From: CAVSMC01 sp963798655
Lineage (GTDB): Bacteria; Pseudomonadota; Gammaproteobacteria; Burkholderiales; Casimicrobiaceae
DNA: 64,000 bases
Reading direction: 5' to 3'
Assembly (NCBI GenBank): GCA_963798655.1
Contig: CAWCUH010000016.1
Location: 434,001 to 498,000, forward strand
Each line of letters starts with the position of its first letter. Positions within the stretch are counted from its first letter, which is position 1. A model generated the notes under the pieces. It saw nothing but the letters and a program-made list of their open reading frames with translations, did not search any database and was not told the origin of the DNA. A program made the translations under genes and the position numbers. Shown here piece after piece: positions 9,834 through 18,469 of this stretch.

Positions 9834-10321
9834 CGTCGGCGCAGCCCGGCGCGGCGCATCGGGGAAACCGTGCGCTGCTGCGGTTGCACGTCGCCGCGCG
9901 TGACCGTCATGCGCGCAGTGTATCGGCAGCAGCCCTTGCGCGCAGCAGCGTGCGCCGCGATGCTCGCCGTTTGCGCGTTGTTGATGCGTCGCGGCCGATT
10001 TTTGACACGGCATTTGCGCGCGGCGGCGTACGGTGAACCCATGAACGAGCCGACGCGCATTGGGCGAAGGCCGCGCGGGCGTGGCCGATCGAACCAGGCG
10101 GGCAAACGACGCACGACGTGCGCATTGCGCTGGCAGTTGTTCGTGATGATGGCCCGGTTCGCGCTGCCAGAGCATCGGTATCTGCACATTGCGGCCGAGC
10201 GAACGACGCAGATGGACGCGCCGCCGCGGCGCGACGCAATGTAAGCGCCATCGCGTAAAGATGGCGTAAAAATCGCGTGGCCACCGGCGTGGTTGCACGC
10301 AAGCCGCCTATCCTCGCCACG
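9834..10321. promoter_or_regulatory. Divergent kdpD-kup intergenic region with GCGTAAA direct repeats
   Basis: 488 bp between the divergent kdpD and kup starts, without a supported gene on either strand. About 52 bases before the kup ATG there are two copies of GCGTAAA (10253-10259 and 10264-10270), 11 bp apart, on the same face of the helix. This is the most AT-containing part of the spacer and a plausible operator or promoter element. A TTGACA at 10002-10007 has no convincing -10 partner. No known KdpE site was recognised; assignment of the repeats to KdpE is only a guess. Confidence 0.35.
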
Positions 10322-12249
10322 ATGAGCGCAAAGGGATTCGCCGCCGGCGGAGGCGCGCCGAACGAAGCGCCTCGTGCGCGGCGGCAGGCGACATGGGGTC
10401 TTTCCCTGCTCGCGCTGGGCATCGTCTACGGCGACATCGGCACCAGCCCGTTGTACGCCGCGAGGGAAACGTTCAATCCCGACCACGGCATTCCGTTCAC
10501 GCAGGCAAACGTGATCGGCGGCGTTTCGGCGATCTTCTGGAGCCTGATGATCGTCGTGTCGCTCAAGTACGTGACGCTGGTGCTGCGCGCCGACAATCGC
10601 GGCGAAGGCGGCATCATGGCGCTGCTTGCGCTCGCGACAGCCGCCGTGCGCACTCGACCGCAGCTGGTACGCGCGCTGCGAACGGTCGGCGTGTTCGGCG
10701 CGGCGCTGTTCTACGGCGACGCGGTATTGACGCCCGCGATATCGGTGCTGTCCGCGGTCGAAGGGCTCGAAGTCGGCACGTCGGCGTTCAAGCCGTATGT
10801 CGTTCCGATATCGGTCGGCATTCTCGTCGCGTTGTTCACGATCCAGCGCCGCGGCACGGGCTCGGTCGGCCTGCTGTTCGGGCCGGTTTGCGCAATGTGG
10901 TTCTTCGCGCTTGCAGCCGACGGCATCTGGAACATCGCGAAGGCGCCGGTGATCCTCGAGGCGCTCGAACCCGGTCCACGCAGTTGCCTTCATCACCTCG
11001 CATGGCGTGGCATCGTTTCTCGTCCTCGGCTCGGTGCTGCTCGCGATTACCGGCGCCGAAGCGCTGTACGCCGACATGGGGCATTTCGGCAAGCGTGCAA
11101 TCCGGCGTCGCGTGGTTCGGTCTCGTCGCGCCGGCGCTCGTGCTCAACTACTTCGGACAGGGCGCGTTGCTGATCGTGCAGCCGGCGGCGCTCCAGAATC
11201 CGTTCTTTCTCGCGTTCCCGGGCTGGGCGCTCTACCCGATGGTCGTCCTCGCGACCGCGGCGACGGTGATCGCATCGCAGGCGACGATCTCCGGCGCGTA
11301 CTCGATGACGCAGCAGGCGATCCAGCTCGGCTACTTGCCGCGGATGGCAATCCAGCACACGTCGGCGAGCACGATGGGCCAGATCTACATCCCAGCGGTG
11401 AACTGGACGCTGCTCGTCGTGGTGACCATCGCGGTGATCGGCTTCGGCTCGTCATCGAAGCTCGCGAGTGCTTACGGTGTTGCCGTCATGGGCACGATGC
11501 TGATCACCACGGTGCTGACGTTCTTCGTCATTCGCAACGAATGGCGCTATCCGCTGCTGCTGTGCGTCGCGGTCACGTCGTTCTTCGCGCTCGTCGATGT
11601 CACATTCCTCGCGGCCGCGCTGCACAAGCTGCTGGACGGCGGCTGGATGCCGCTCGTGCTGGCGACCGTCCTGTTCTCGCTGATGGTGACGTGGCGTCGC
11701 GGCCGCGAGCTGCTGATCGAGCAGCTGCGCGATTCATCCGTGCCACTGATGCCCTTTCTTGAATCGCTGTTCGGTGCGCCGCCGCAAATCGTGCCCGGCA
11801 CCGCGGTGTTCCTGACCTCGACGCCCGACGCGACGCCGCACGCGCTGATGCACAGCCTCAAGCACTACAAGGTGCTGCACGAGCGCAACGTGTTCTTCAC
11901 CGTGAGCTTTCACGATCGGCCGTGGCTCGAACGGAAAGAGCGCGTCACGTGCGAGAACCTCGGGCACCGTTGCTGGCGCGTCATCGCGAATTCCGGCTTC
12001 ATGGAGTTCCCCGATATCGTTCGTGCGCTCGAGCTTTGCGGCCAGCACGGCCTCGCGGTCGACCCGATGGACGTTTCCTATTTTCTGTCGCGCGAGAAAG
12101 TCGTTCCGGGCACCGGCACCGCAAACGGCATGGCGCTATGGCGCGACCGCCTGTTCGCCGCGATGGCACGCAACTCAGGCAGCACCAGCGACTTCTTCAA
12201 CATCCCGACCAACCGCGTCGTCGAGCTCGGCACGCGGATCGAGATCTAG
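10322..12249 (+). pseudogene. kup: Kup potassium uptake transporter, two frameshifts
   Basis: A Kup/HAK-type K+:H+ symporter of about 640 residues if repaired. The start MSAKGF leads into the family signature LSLLALGIVYGDIGTSPLYA. Frame 1 runs to about 10973. One extra base there moves the protein into HAVAFITSHGVASFLVLG, and a second extra base near 11105 moves it into VAWFGLVAPALVLNYFGQG. From there it is intact to the TAG at 12247-12249, including the cytoplasmic C-terminal domain. The protein imports potassium at the inner membrane with low energy cost. The CTAG containing the stop codon was the target of the downstream IS element, which left the reading frame end unchanged. As written it would give a truncated product of about 280 residues. 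Confidence 0.85.
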
Positions 12250-13063
12250 GGCCTGTTCACACTATCCGCAGCCCATCGGCGATGAGCGCGAAGTTGATAA
12301 ATGCAACGAACATGAGGTCGAGCTTCTCGAATCGAGAGAAGATGCGCCGAAAGCCCTTGAGCCGGCGAAACAGCCGTTCGATTTCATTGCGCCGCTTGTA
12401 CATGGCGCGGTTGTATTCCCACGCCGTGATCCGATTCTGCTTGGGCGGGACGACCGGGATGAAGCCGAGATCGAGCGCCAGCTGCCGCGTCTCGTCGCCT
12501 TCGTATGCCCGGTCCATCAGCAGATGCAGCGGCCACGGCGGCTTGCCCAGTTTGCGCAGCAGTTTGCGGCCCTCGGGCGCGTCGTGGGCCTGGCCGGGTG
12601 ACAGGGCAAACGTTATGGCTGTTCGAGCATCCGCGGCAACCATATGAATCTTGGTGGTCCATCCGCCGCGGGACTTGCCGATGGCTTGCGGTCCGTTTTT
12701 TTTAGAGCCCCCGTACCATCGGGATGCACCTTGACCGCGGTACTGTCCAAAGCCACGGCTTCGATCTTGATGCGGACGATCTGATCGTGCTGCAACTGCG
12801 CGAACACACGATCCAATACGCCGCTCTTGGACCAGCGATTCATTCGCGTGTAGATCGTGTGCCAGTTGCCGAACCGCTTGGGCAGCCCGCGCCATTTGCA
12901 GCCCTGCTCGGCCACGTACAAGATCGCGTTCAACACTCGCAAATTGGACAGGCTCACGTTGCCGCGCTGAGTCGGAAGGCAGTGCTCGATCAGGCGGTAC
13001 TGCGCTTCGGTGATCTCCATCGACGCAGTATCGCACAAGCATGACCATTAGTGTTAACACGAC
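12250..13063 (-). mobile_element. IS5-family (IS427-like) insertion sequence, complete
   Basis: 814 bp. The terminal inverted repeats GGCCTGTTCACACTA (12250-12264) and GTCGTGTTAACACTA (read from 13063) match at 12 of 15 positions. The element is flanked by the 4-bp direct repeat CTAG (12246-12249 and 13064-13067), the target duplication expected for the IS427 group. It carries one transposase in two overlapping frames joined at an A8 run. Removing the element and one CTAG restores the kup stop codon followed by the native downstream sequence. Ends and duplication are intact, so the insertion may be recent. Confidence 0.9.
12257..13020 (-). CDS. IS5-family DDE transposase (two frames joined by -1 frameshift)
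   Basis: The first frame (13020 to stop at 12613) starts MEITEAQYRLIEHCLP and carries the N-terminal DUF4096-like domain and the first DDE aspartate in ALDSTAVKVHPDG. The second frame carries GGWTTKIHMV, LLMDRAYEGD with the second Asp, and the conserved Y-x2-R-x3-E-x6-K-x2-R-like segment (RNEIERLFRRLKGFRRI). The two meet at eight adenines on the coding strand (12703-12696). A -1 slip on A_AAA_AAA gives the fused product of about 254 residues, the usual strategy of IS427-group elements. Catalysis is cut-and-paste transposition. Confidence 0.88.
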
Positions 13064-13254
13064 CTAGTTCGAGCCGCGCCGGTACGCGACGATCGCGCGC
13101 ACCTCGACGCGCCGTTTCGCGAGCAGCCGACGGCGCGGCGTCGTTGTCGCGCGGCAGCTGCCGAAGCTGCGTTTGCCGGCTCCGTCCTACGCGGACATGC
13201 AGCGAACGTCGCTTGCCTTCGCGCGCCGCGCTTTGCATCATGGGTCGGCCCGCT

Positions 13255-15219
13255 ATGACCAACGCCCCGGACTCGAACGGACCGATCCCCGCCGCCCTCG
13301 CCGAGCGCGTGGCTCCGCCTGTCGGACGGCGGCGCGCGTCGACCGTGAAATCCGACGTCTCCCGGGCTCCCGGCTGCGTCTTCGATCGCGGTGTCGCGCG
13401 CTTCCGCGTCTGGGCGCCGAATGTGCAGCGTGTCGAAGTGGTGTTCGAGGCGCCGGACGCGCGGCGGGTGCCGATGACACGGCAGGCCGACGGCCACCAC
13501 ATCGCGAAAATGGACGACGTCGCCGCGGGGGCGCTCTATCGATATTCGCTCGACGGTCGAGGGCCGTTTCCCGATCCTGCGTCGCGCTACCAGCCGCAAG
13601 GGCCGCACGGCCCGTCGATGGTTGTCGATGCGTCCTCTTACGCATGGCGCGATGCCGGATGGCGCGGTGCGTCGATGCGGGGACAAGTCATTTACGAGAT
13701 GCACGTCGGAGCATTCACGCGCACCGGGACGCTCGACGCCGCGGCGCATAACCTCGCGTATCTCGCCGACGTCGGCGTGACGATGATCGAAGTGATGCCG
13801 ATCGCCGAGTTTCCGGGACGCTTCAACTGGGGCTACGACGGCGTGTCGCTGTACGCGCCCTATCACCACTATGGAGACTACGACGCGTTGAAGCGCTTCG
13901 TCGACGCCGCGCACGCGACCGGCCTCGCGGTGATCCTCGACGTCGTCTACAACCACTTCGGTCCCGACGGTGCGTACCACCGCGAGTTCAGCCCGCATTA
14001 CTTCACCGATCGCTACGCCAACGACTGGGGAGACGCGCTCAACTTCGACGGCGCGCACAGCGGCCCGGTGCGCGAGCTCGTCGTCGACAACGCCTGCTAC
14101 TGGATCCGCGACTTCCACCTGGATGGGCTTCGGCTCGACGCGACGCAATCGATCCGCGACGCGAGCGAGCGGCACGTGCTGGGCGAGCTTTCGCGACGTG
14201 CGCGCGCAGCCGCCGGCGAGCGGCGAATCGTGCTCGTCGCCGAGAACGAGCCGCAGGACGTTCGATGCCTCGCCGACGTCGCGAGCGGCGGCTTTGGCCT
14301 CGACGCGATGTGGAACGACGACTACCACCACGCGGCGCGCGTGGCTCTCACCGGGTCGCGCGACGGCTACCTGCACGACTACGAGGGCTCGCCGCAGGAG
14401 TTCGTCTCGACGATCAAGCGATGCTTGCTCTATCAGGGCCAGACGTACCGTTGGCAGAAGAACCGCCGCGGCACGCGCGTGCGCGACGAGCCCGCGGCGT
14501 CGTTCGTGCACTTCATCCAGAACCACGACCAGGTCGCGAACACGCTGCGCGGCGAACGATGCACGGTCAACGCTTCGCCGGCGTTGGTGCGCACCCTCAC
14601 GGCGCTCACGCTGCTCGGTCCGCAAACGCCGATGCTGTTCATGGGACAGGAGGCGGGCGCGAGCGAGCCGTTTCCCTTCTTCGCCGATCACGACGGCGAG
14701 CTTTCCGCACGCGTGCGCGACGGGCGCCGCGAATTCCTGCGCCAGTTCGCCGCCTACGCGGGCGCGGCCGCACAGGCAGCCGTGCCCGACCCGAGCGACG
14801 CTGCGACGTTCGAGGCGGCCAAGCTCGACATCGGCGAGCATTGTCGCGAGCGCCCGATGTACAAGCTCCATCGCGACCTGCTGCGTCTGCGCCGCGACGA
14901 GCCGGCGATCCGCGCGCAGGCGCGCCAGTCGATCGACGGCGCCGTGCTGGGCGACCGCGCGTTCGTGCTGCGCTGGTTCGAGCCCGCGCCCGATCTGCTG
15001 CTCGTCGTGAACCTCGGCACGCAACGGCTCGCGATCACGGGTTCCGAGCCGCTGCTCGCCTGCGCCGGCGACGAGCAGTGGAACGTCGCGTGGTCGAGCG
15101 AGGATCCGCGTTATGGAGGCGCAGGCATCGTCTGCCCGGTGAATCAATCCGGCTGGTCGCTGCCCGGCGTCAGCGCCACGCTGCTGCGAGTCGGCCCGCG
15201 CGCTGACGCGGATCGCTGA
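13255..15219 (+). CDS. treZ: Malto-oligosyltrehalose trehalohydrolase (GH13_10)
   Basis: 654 residues. An N-terminal beta-sandwich (E-set/CBM48, about 40-140; FRVWAPNVQRVEV) precedes a GH13 barrel. The four GH13 regions are readable: DVVYNH, the nucleophile Asp295 in LRLDATQSI, the acid/base Glu330 in LVAENE, and the transition-state Asp425 in QNHDQ. The enzyme releases trehalose from maltooligosyl-trehalose made by TreY; treY is not in the window. The ATG at 13255 was chosen; in-frame ATG 13240 is 15 bases upstream. The IS element now separates it from kup. Trehalose and potassium are both osmotic-stress solutes, which fits the neighbourhood but does not prove joint control. Confidence 0.93.
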   Translation: MTNAPDSNGPIPAALAERVAPPVGRRRASTVKSDVSRAPGCVFDRGVARFRVWAPNVQRVEVVFEAPDARRVPMTRQADGHHIAKMDDVAAGALYRYSLDGRGPFPDPASRYQPQGPHGPSMVVDASSYAWRDAGWRGASMRGQVIYEMHVGAFTRTGTLDAAAHNLAYLADVGVTMIEVMPIAEFPGRFNWGYDGVSLYAPYHHYGDYDALKRFVDAAHATGLAVILDVVYNHFGPDGAYHREFSPHYFTDRYANDWGDALNFDGAHSGPVRELVVDNACYWIRDFHLDGLRLDATQSIRDASERHVLGELSRRARAAAGERRIVLVAENEPQDVRCLADVASGGFGLDAMWNDDYHHAARVALTGSRDGYLHDYEGSPQEFVSTIKRCLLYQGQTYRWQKNRRGTRVRDEPAASFVHFIQNHDQVANTLRGERCTVNASPALVRTLTALTLLGPQTPMLFMGQEAGASEPFPFFADHDGELSARVRDGRREFLRQFAAYAGAAAQAAVPDPSDAATFEAAKLDIGEHCRERPMYKLHRDLLRLRRDEPAIRAQARQSIDGAVLGDRAFVLRWFEPAPDLLLVVNLGTQRLAITGSEPLLACAGDEQWNVAWSSEDPRYGGAGIVCPVNQSGWSLPGVSATLLRVGPRADADR

Positions 15220-15273
15220 ACGGTGCCTCGCTCGCGAGCCGGACGGGCATAATGCGCGGGCCGAGGAAAACCG

Positions 15274-15834
15274 ATGCCCGCGACCCGACGTCCCAACGAT
15301 CGACGACCCTCAGCGCCCAAGCGGCCGCAGGCGGTGAGCGCGTCGGTCCGCGGCGCAAGCACGCGGCGCTCCGACCCCACGCCGCTCGCCGTGCTGCAGC
15401 AGTTCCGGCAGCTCTTTCGCGAGTCGCAGCGTCACTTCCAGCGCATCGAATCGCGGTGCGGCGTCAGCGGCGCTCAGCTATGGGCGCTGTGCGAGGTCGA
15501 CCGCTGTCCCGGCCTGACGATTTCCGAGCTCGCTCGCACGCTGTCGATCCATCTGTCGACGTCGAGCAACCTTATCGACAAGCTCGAAACGCAGGCTCTG
15601 GTGCGGCGCGAGCGCCGCAGCAAGGACCAGCGGCTGGTTCGCGTCTATCTGACCGCTGCCGGCCGCAAGCTCCTCGCCAAGGCGCCGAAGCCGGTCGACG
15701 GCGTCATTCCGGACGCACTGGGCCGGCTGAGCCCGTCGACGCTGCGCCGTCTGCAGCGCGACCTGCAGGCGCTGCTCGACGCGGCGAATGCCCGCAGCGC
15801 ACGCGACGCCATGAAGCCGCTGGCCGAGCCATGA
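15274..15834 (+). CDS. MarR-family transcriptional regulator
   Basis: 186 residues. A basic, Pro/Arg-rich N-terminal extension of about 40 residues precedes the winged helix. The core shows SGAQLWALCEVDRCPGLTI, the recognition-helix region LARTLSIHLSTSSNLIDKLE (about 85-105), and the wing VRRERRSKDQRLVRVYLTAAG. Members are dimeric repressors released by small aromatic ligands. It follows treZ by 54 bp on the same strand and is followed about 100 bp later by a strong terminator. Target genes cannot be told from the sequence. Confidence 0.88.
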   Translation: MPATRRPNDRRPSAPKRPQAVSASVRGASTRRSDPTPLAVLQQFRQLFRESQRHFQRIESRCGVSGAQLWALCEVDRCPGLTISELARTLSIHLSTSSNLIDKLETQALVRRERRSKDQRLVRVYLTAAGRKLLAKAPKPVDGVIPDALGRLSPSTLRRLQRDLQALLDAANARSARDAMKPLAEP

Positions 15835-15842
15835 TGAGGTAG

Positions 15843-15870
15843 TTGCGCGCCGAACCCTATTGCGCAATAC
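15843..15870 (+). promoter_or_regulatory. Candidate promoter for a small transcript
   Basis: TTGCGC (15843-15848) and CAATAC (15865-15870) are separated by 16 bp, a weak match to the sigma-70 consensus. It lies directly after the marR stop and points at the terminator at 15938-15965, with no protein gene between. Confidence 0.35.
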
Positions 15871-15877
15871 TGTTTAC

Positions 15878-15965
15878 GCTCGCGACGCGGGCGACCGCAG
15901 TGGTTCCGTGAGTGGTGGGGGTAGCAGCAGACTTCGAGCGGGGGCGACGCGCCCCCGCTTTTTTT
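15878..15965 (+). ncRNA. Candidate small RNA between marR and the lipoprotein gene
   Basis: About 88 nt from a predicted start near 15878 to the end of an intrinsic terminator. No reading frame of note lies in it. Its features are an upstream promoter-like pair, a G-rich unpaired-looking centre (GTGGTGGGGG near 15912-15921) and a terminal GC-rich hairpin with seven T, all common in Hfq-type small RNAs. It could equally be just the 3' untranslated end of marR. No known family was recognised. Confidence 0.35.
15938..15965 (+). terminator. Strong rho-independent terminator
   Basis: Stem GCGGGGGC (15938-15945) pairs perfectly with GCCCCCGC (15951-15958) around a 5-nt loop, followed by seven T (15959-15965). 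It ends transcription from marR or the candidate small RNA. Confidence 0.9.
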
Positions 15966-16012
15966 CGGTTCCTTCGCGATGGGCGTGAGGGTAGCCGCCT
16001 GGCCGTTTGCGC

Positions 16013-16411
16013 CTAGGGTGCGGGTTTGTGCAGCTGGGCGATCGTTTCCGGGTCGAGCATGCCGGTCGGCGGCAGCTTGCGGTCGCGCTGGAAGCGTTTC
16101 AACGCGTTGATCGTCCGAGGACCGATGACGCCGTCGGCGGGGCCGGGCCGGTAGCCGAGCGCGGTCAGCCGCTTTTGCATGTCCGCAACGGACATCGTCA
16201 CGACGACCGGCTCGGGCGCAGCGGGCGCGCTCGCCTTGGCGGGTTCGGCGGCCGGTGTCGCGGTCGGCTCGGCCGCGCTCGGCTGCGACACTTGCGCCGG
16301 TGGCTGCGCCTTTGCCTCGGGCGGACTCTCGCGGGGCGCCGTCGACTCGCAAGCGGCGGCAAGCGCCGCGACGACCGCCAGCGCGGCTGTCAACCTCGGA
16401 CCTATTCCCAT
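16013..16411 (-). CDS. Lipoprotein with C-terminal peptidoglycan-binding domain
   Basis: 132 residues. The lipobox LAAAC ends the signal peptide at about residue 22. A Pro/Ala/Glu-rich linker of about 45 residues follows, then a PG_binding_1-type three-helix domain at about 72-128 with MQKRLTALGYRPGPADGVIGP and TINALKRFQRDRKLPPTG. Such proteins tether the outer membrane or a partner to peptidoglycan. The start at 16411 is set by GGAGGAA five bases upstream and by signal-peptide length; the frame is open further upstream but without a signal-like sequence. It is convergent with the small-RNA terminator. Confidence 0.85.
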   Translation of the reverse strand: MGIGPRLTAALAVVAALAAACESTAPRESPPEAKAQPPAQVSQPSAAEPTATPAAEPAKASAPAAPEPVVVTMSVADMQKRLTALGYRPGPADGVIGPRTINALKRFQRDRKLPPTGMLDPETIAQLHKPAP

Positions 16412-16661
16412 TGTTCCTCCCATGAAGTGCGGCGTCGCTACCCGATCAAGCAAGCGCTGCGCCCGCCCGGTGTGACGCTGCCGTTTCGTGCCCGGCGGCA
16501 GTATCGACCAATATCGTATGTTGGCAAAGCACATCCGCTGGCAGGGGGCGCGCCTGGCTTGGCACGCATGCTGCTTGGACGCGGGCTCCGGCTATCCTGC
16601 GTGGCACAATGGAGCAAGGTTTGCCGTTCGGCCTGGTCCCGGACGCGCGGCGCGTCGATCG

Positions 16662-17504
16662 ATGGCACTCGAAAGCCTGCTTTTCCATTCGGCACACCGC
16701 GGCTGGACCGTCGTCGCGTTGTGCGCGATTGTCGTCGTCGGCGTGATCGACTACTCCACCGGGCCCGAAATCACGTTCTCGGTGTTCTACCTGGTTCCAG
16801 TCGCCGTGGCCGCGTGGCTGTCCGGCATCGCGATGGCCCTCGCCGCGTCCGCGCTCGCCGCCGCCACCTGGCTGCTCGCCGAGGTCACGTCCAGCCGCGC
16901 CACGTCGAGCGCGTTCGTCTACGCGTGGAACTTCGGCGCGCGGCTGCTGTTCCTGTTGCTGGTTGCCGTGCTGATCGCCGAGATGCGCGAAATGCTCGTG
17001 CGCGAGAGGACGTTGAGCCGAACCGACCCGGTCACCGCGCTGCCGAACGCCAGGGCGTTTCGCGAGTTGGCCGACGCCGAGATCGCCCGCGCGGCGCGCT
17101 ACGGGGATCCGCTGTCCGTCGCGTTCATTGACATCGACGACTTCAAGCGCATCAACGACACCTGGGGACACGCCGCCGGGGACCGCCTGCTCGCCTGCAT
17201 CGGTCGCGCGATCCGATCGCACGTCCGCGCAAGCGACGTCGTCGCGCGCTACGGCGGCGACGAGTACGTGCTGCTGCTGCCGGTTACCGACGAGCACGCG
17301 GCACGAATCGTCGTCGCCAAGCTCGCCGACGAGGCGCGCCGCGCGTGCGCGGCGCACGGTGACGTGACGCTCAGCATCGGCGTCGTCAGCTGCGGCGCGC
17401 AGCGGCTGTCGGTGGACTTCCTGCTCGAGCGCGCCGATGCGCTGATGTACGAGGTCAAGGCGGCCGGCAAGAACGGTGCGCGATACACGACATCGAGCGC
17501 CTGA
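16662..17504 (+). CDS. Membrane-anchored diguanylate cyclase (GGDEF)
   Basis: About 280 residues. Four hydrophobic helices (about 13-110), including TVVALCAIVVVGVIDY and FYLVPVAVAAWLSG, form an N-terminal membrane sensor of the kind found in MASE-like cyclases. The GGDEF domain (about 118-275) begins at SRTDPVTALPNARAF and has the active-site motif GGDEY near 207 with the metal-binding FIDIDDFKRINDTWGH. It therefore should make cyclic di-GMP. The ATG at 16662 was preferred; the frame is open to 16488. Its TGA overlaps the next ATG (17504), the first link of a four-gene operon. Confidence 0.88.
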   Translation: MALESLLFHSAHRGWTVVALCAIVVVGVIDYSTGPEITFSVFYLVPVAVAAWLSGIAMALAASALAAATWLLAEVTSSRATSSAFVYAWNFGARLLFLLLVAVLIAEMREMLVRERTLSRTDPVTALPNARAFRELADAEIARAARYGDPLSVAFIDIDDFKRINDTWGHAAGDRLLACIGRAIRSHVRASDVVARYGGDEYVLLLPVTDEHAARIVVAKLADEARRACAAHGDVTLSIGVVSCGAQRLSVDFLLERADALMYEVKAAGKNGARYTTSSA

Positions 17505-17929
17505 TGTCGACGTTTCCGGTCCCCGAGGACGTCAAGCAGCTGCTCTACGAGACCATCCGCACGTACGAGCAGCTGGAGGCGCTGGTGCTGCTTCACGGTG
17601 CGCCCGATGCCGGGTGGAACGCACAGAGGATCGCCGATGCGCTGCGCATACCGGACGACGCGGCCGCCGAGATGCTGCACGCGATGTCGCTCGCCGGCCT
17701 CATCGAATCCGCGCAGTGCGCCGATCCGGCCGCGCCGACTTACCGCGTCGCTGCCGGTGCTCTCGGCGATATCGCCGCGCGACTCGTGCAGGCGTACGAC
17801 GACAACCGGCTCGAGGTGATCCGGCTCATGAATGCGAATGCGATTCATCGCATGCGCACCGACGCGATGCGCGCGTTCGCCGACGCGTTCCTTTTCAGCA
17901 AGGACGGCAAGGACGGCAAGAATGGCTGA
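17504..17929 (+). CDS. Small winged-helix-like protein of unknown function
   Basis: 141 residues, no signal or membrane segment. Residues 10-90 read as three helices and a wing (WNAQRIADALRIPDDAAAEMLHAMSLAGLIE), a likely winged-helix-turn-helix fold. Helices at 90-130 follow, and a Lys/Gly-rich tail (KDGKDGKNG) ends the protein. It overlaps the upstream cyclase by one base and the downstream gene by eight, so translational coupling is near certain. It may sense or regulate the membrane proteins encoded next; that is inference only. Confidence 0.75.
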   Translation: MSTFPVPEDVKQLLYETIRTYEQLEALVLLHGAPDAGWNAQRIADALRIPDDAAAEMLHAMSLAGLIESAQCADPAAPTYRVAAGALGDIAARLVQAYDDNRLEVIRLMNANAIHRMRTDAMRAFADAFLFSKDGKDGKNG

Positions 17930-18179
17930 GATCGTCTACATGCTGTGTGCGGTGACGAGCGTCGTGTGCGCGGTCATGCTGCTGCAAGGATATCGCCGCA
18001 CGCGCACCGGCCTGCTCTTCTGGAGCAGCGTGTGCTTCGCCGGGCTCGCGCTCAACAACATCCTCACGTTCGTCGACCTCGTGCTCGTTCCCGGCGTCGA
18101 CTTGTCCGCGCTGCGCAACGGCGTCGCGCTCGTGTCGATGGCCGTCCTCGTGTACGGATTGGCATGGGAGGGCAAGTGA
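17922..18179 (+). CDS. Small three-helix membrane protein (DUF5985-like)
   Basis: 85 residues, almost entirely hydrophobic: helices at about 4-22, 30-52 and 62-80, with YRRTRTGLLFWSSVCFAGLA between the first two. Resembles the DUF5985 family from memory. Its ATG lies inside the preceding gene and its TGA overlaps the next GTG. Function unknown; paired with a paralogue directly downstream. Confidence 0.75.
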   Translation: MAEIVYMLCAVTSVVCAVMLLQGYRRTRTGLLFWSSVCFAGLALNNILTFVDLVLVPGVDLSALRNGVALVSMAVLVYGLAWEGK

Positions 18180-18451
18180 GCTCAGGCGCGCTCGCGAACC
18201 AGTTTGTCTGGGGCATGTTGACGATGGCCTGCGCCTTCGCGGCGCTGTTGTTCGTGCGCTCGTGGCGGCTCACCGGCGAGCGGCTGCTGCTGTTTTTCGC
18301 GCTCGCGTTCGGTGCGTTCGCGTTGAACTGGATCGCCTTCGCCGTCGTGGCGCCGGCCGCGGAGGGCCGCTATTCGGTCTACCTGCTGCGGCTGCTCGGC
18401 TTCGCGTTCATCATCGTCGGCATTCTCGACAAGAACCGGCGAGGGGGGTAG
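18176..18451 (+). CDS. Small three-helix membrane protein, paralogue of the preceding gene
   Basis: 91 residues starting at GTG 18176, which overlaps the previous stop (GTGA) and has GGAGGG just upstream. Three hydrophobic helices (about 8-28, 36-58, 68-86). The spacing RSWRLTGERLLLFFALAFGAFALNW parallels RRTRTGLLFWSSVCFAGLALNN in the preceding protein, suggesting an ancient duplication and possibly a heterodimer. Last gene of the cyclase operon; convergent with the sugar transporter 18 bp away. Confidence 0.72.
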   Translation: MSSGALANQFVWGMLTMACAFAALLFVRSWRLTGERLLLFFALAFGAFALNWIAFAVVAPAAEGRYSVYLLRLLGFAFIIVGILDKNRRGG

Positions 18452-18469
18452 GGCGGGTGTCCCTGGACG

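Noticed and set aside
10002..10030. TTGACA in the kdpD-kup spacer as a kup promoter
   Set aside because: No acceptable -10 at 15-19 bp spacing.
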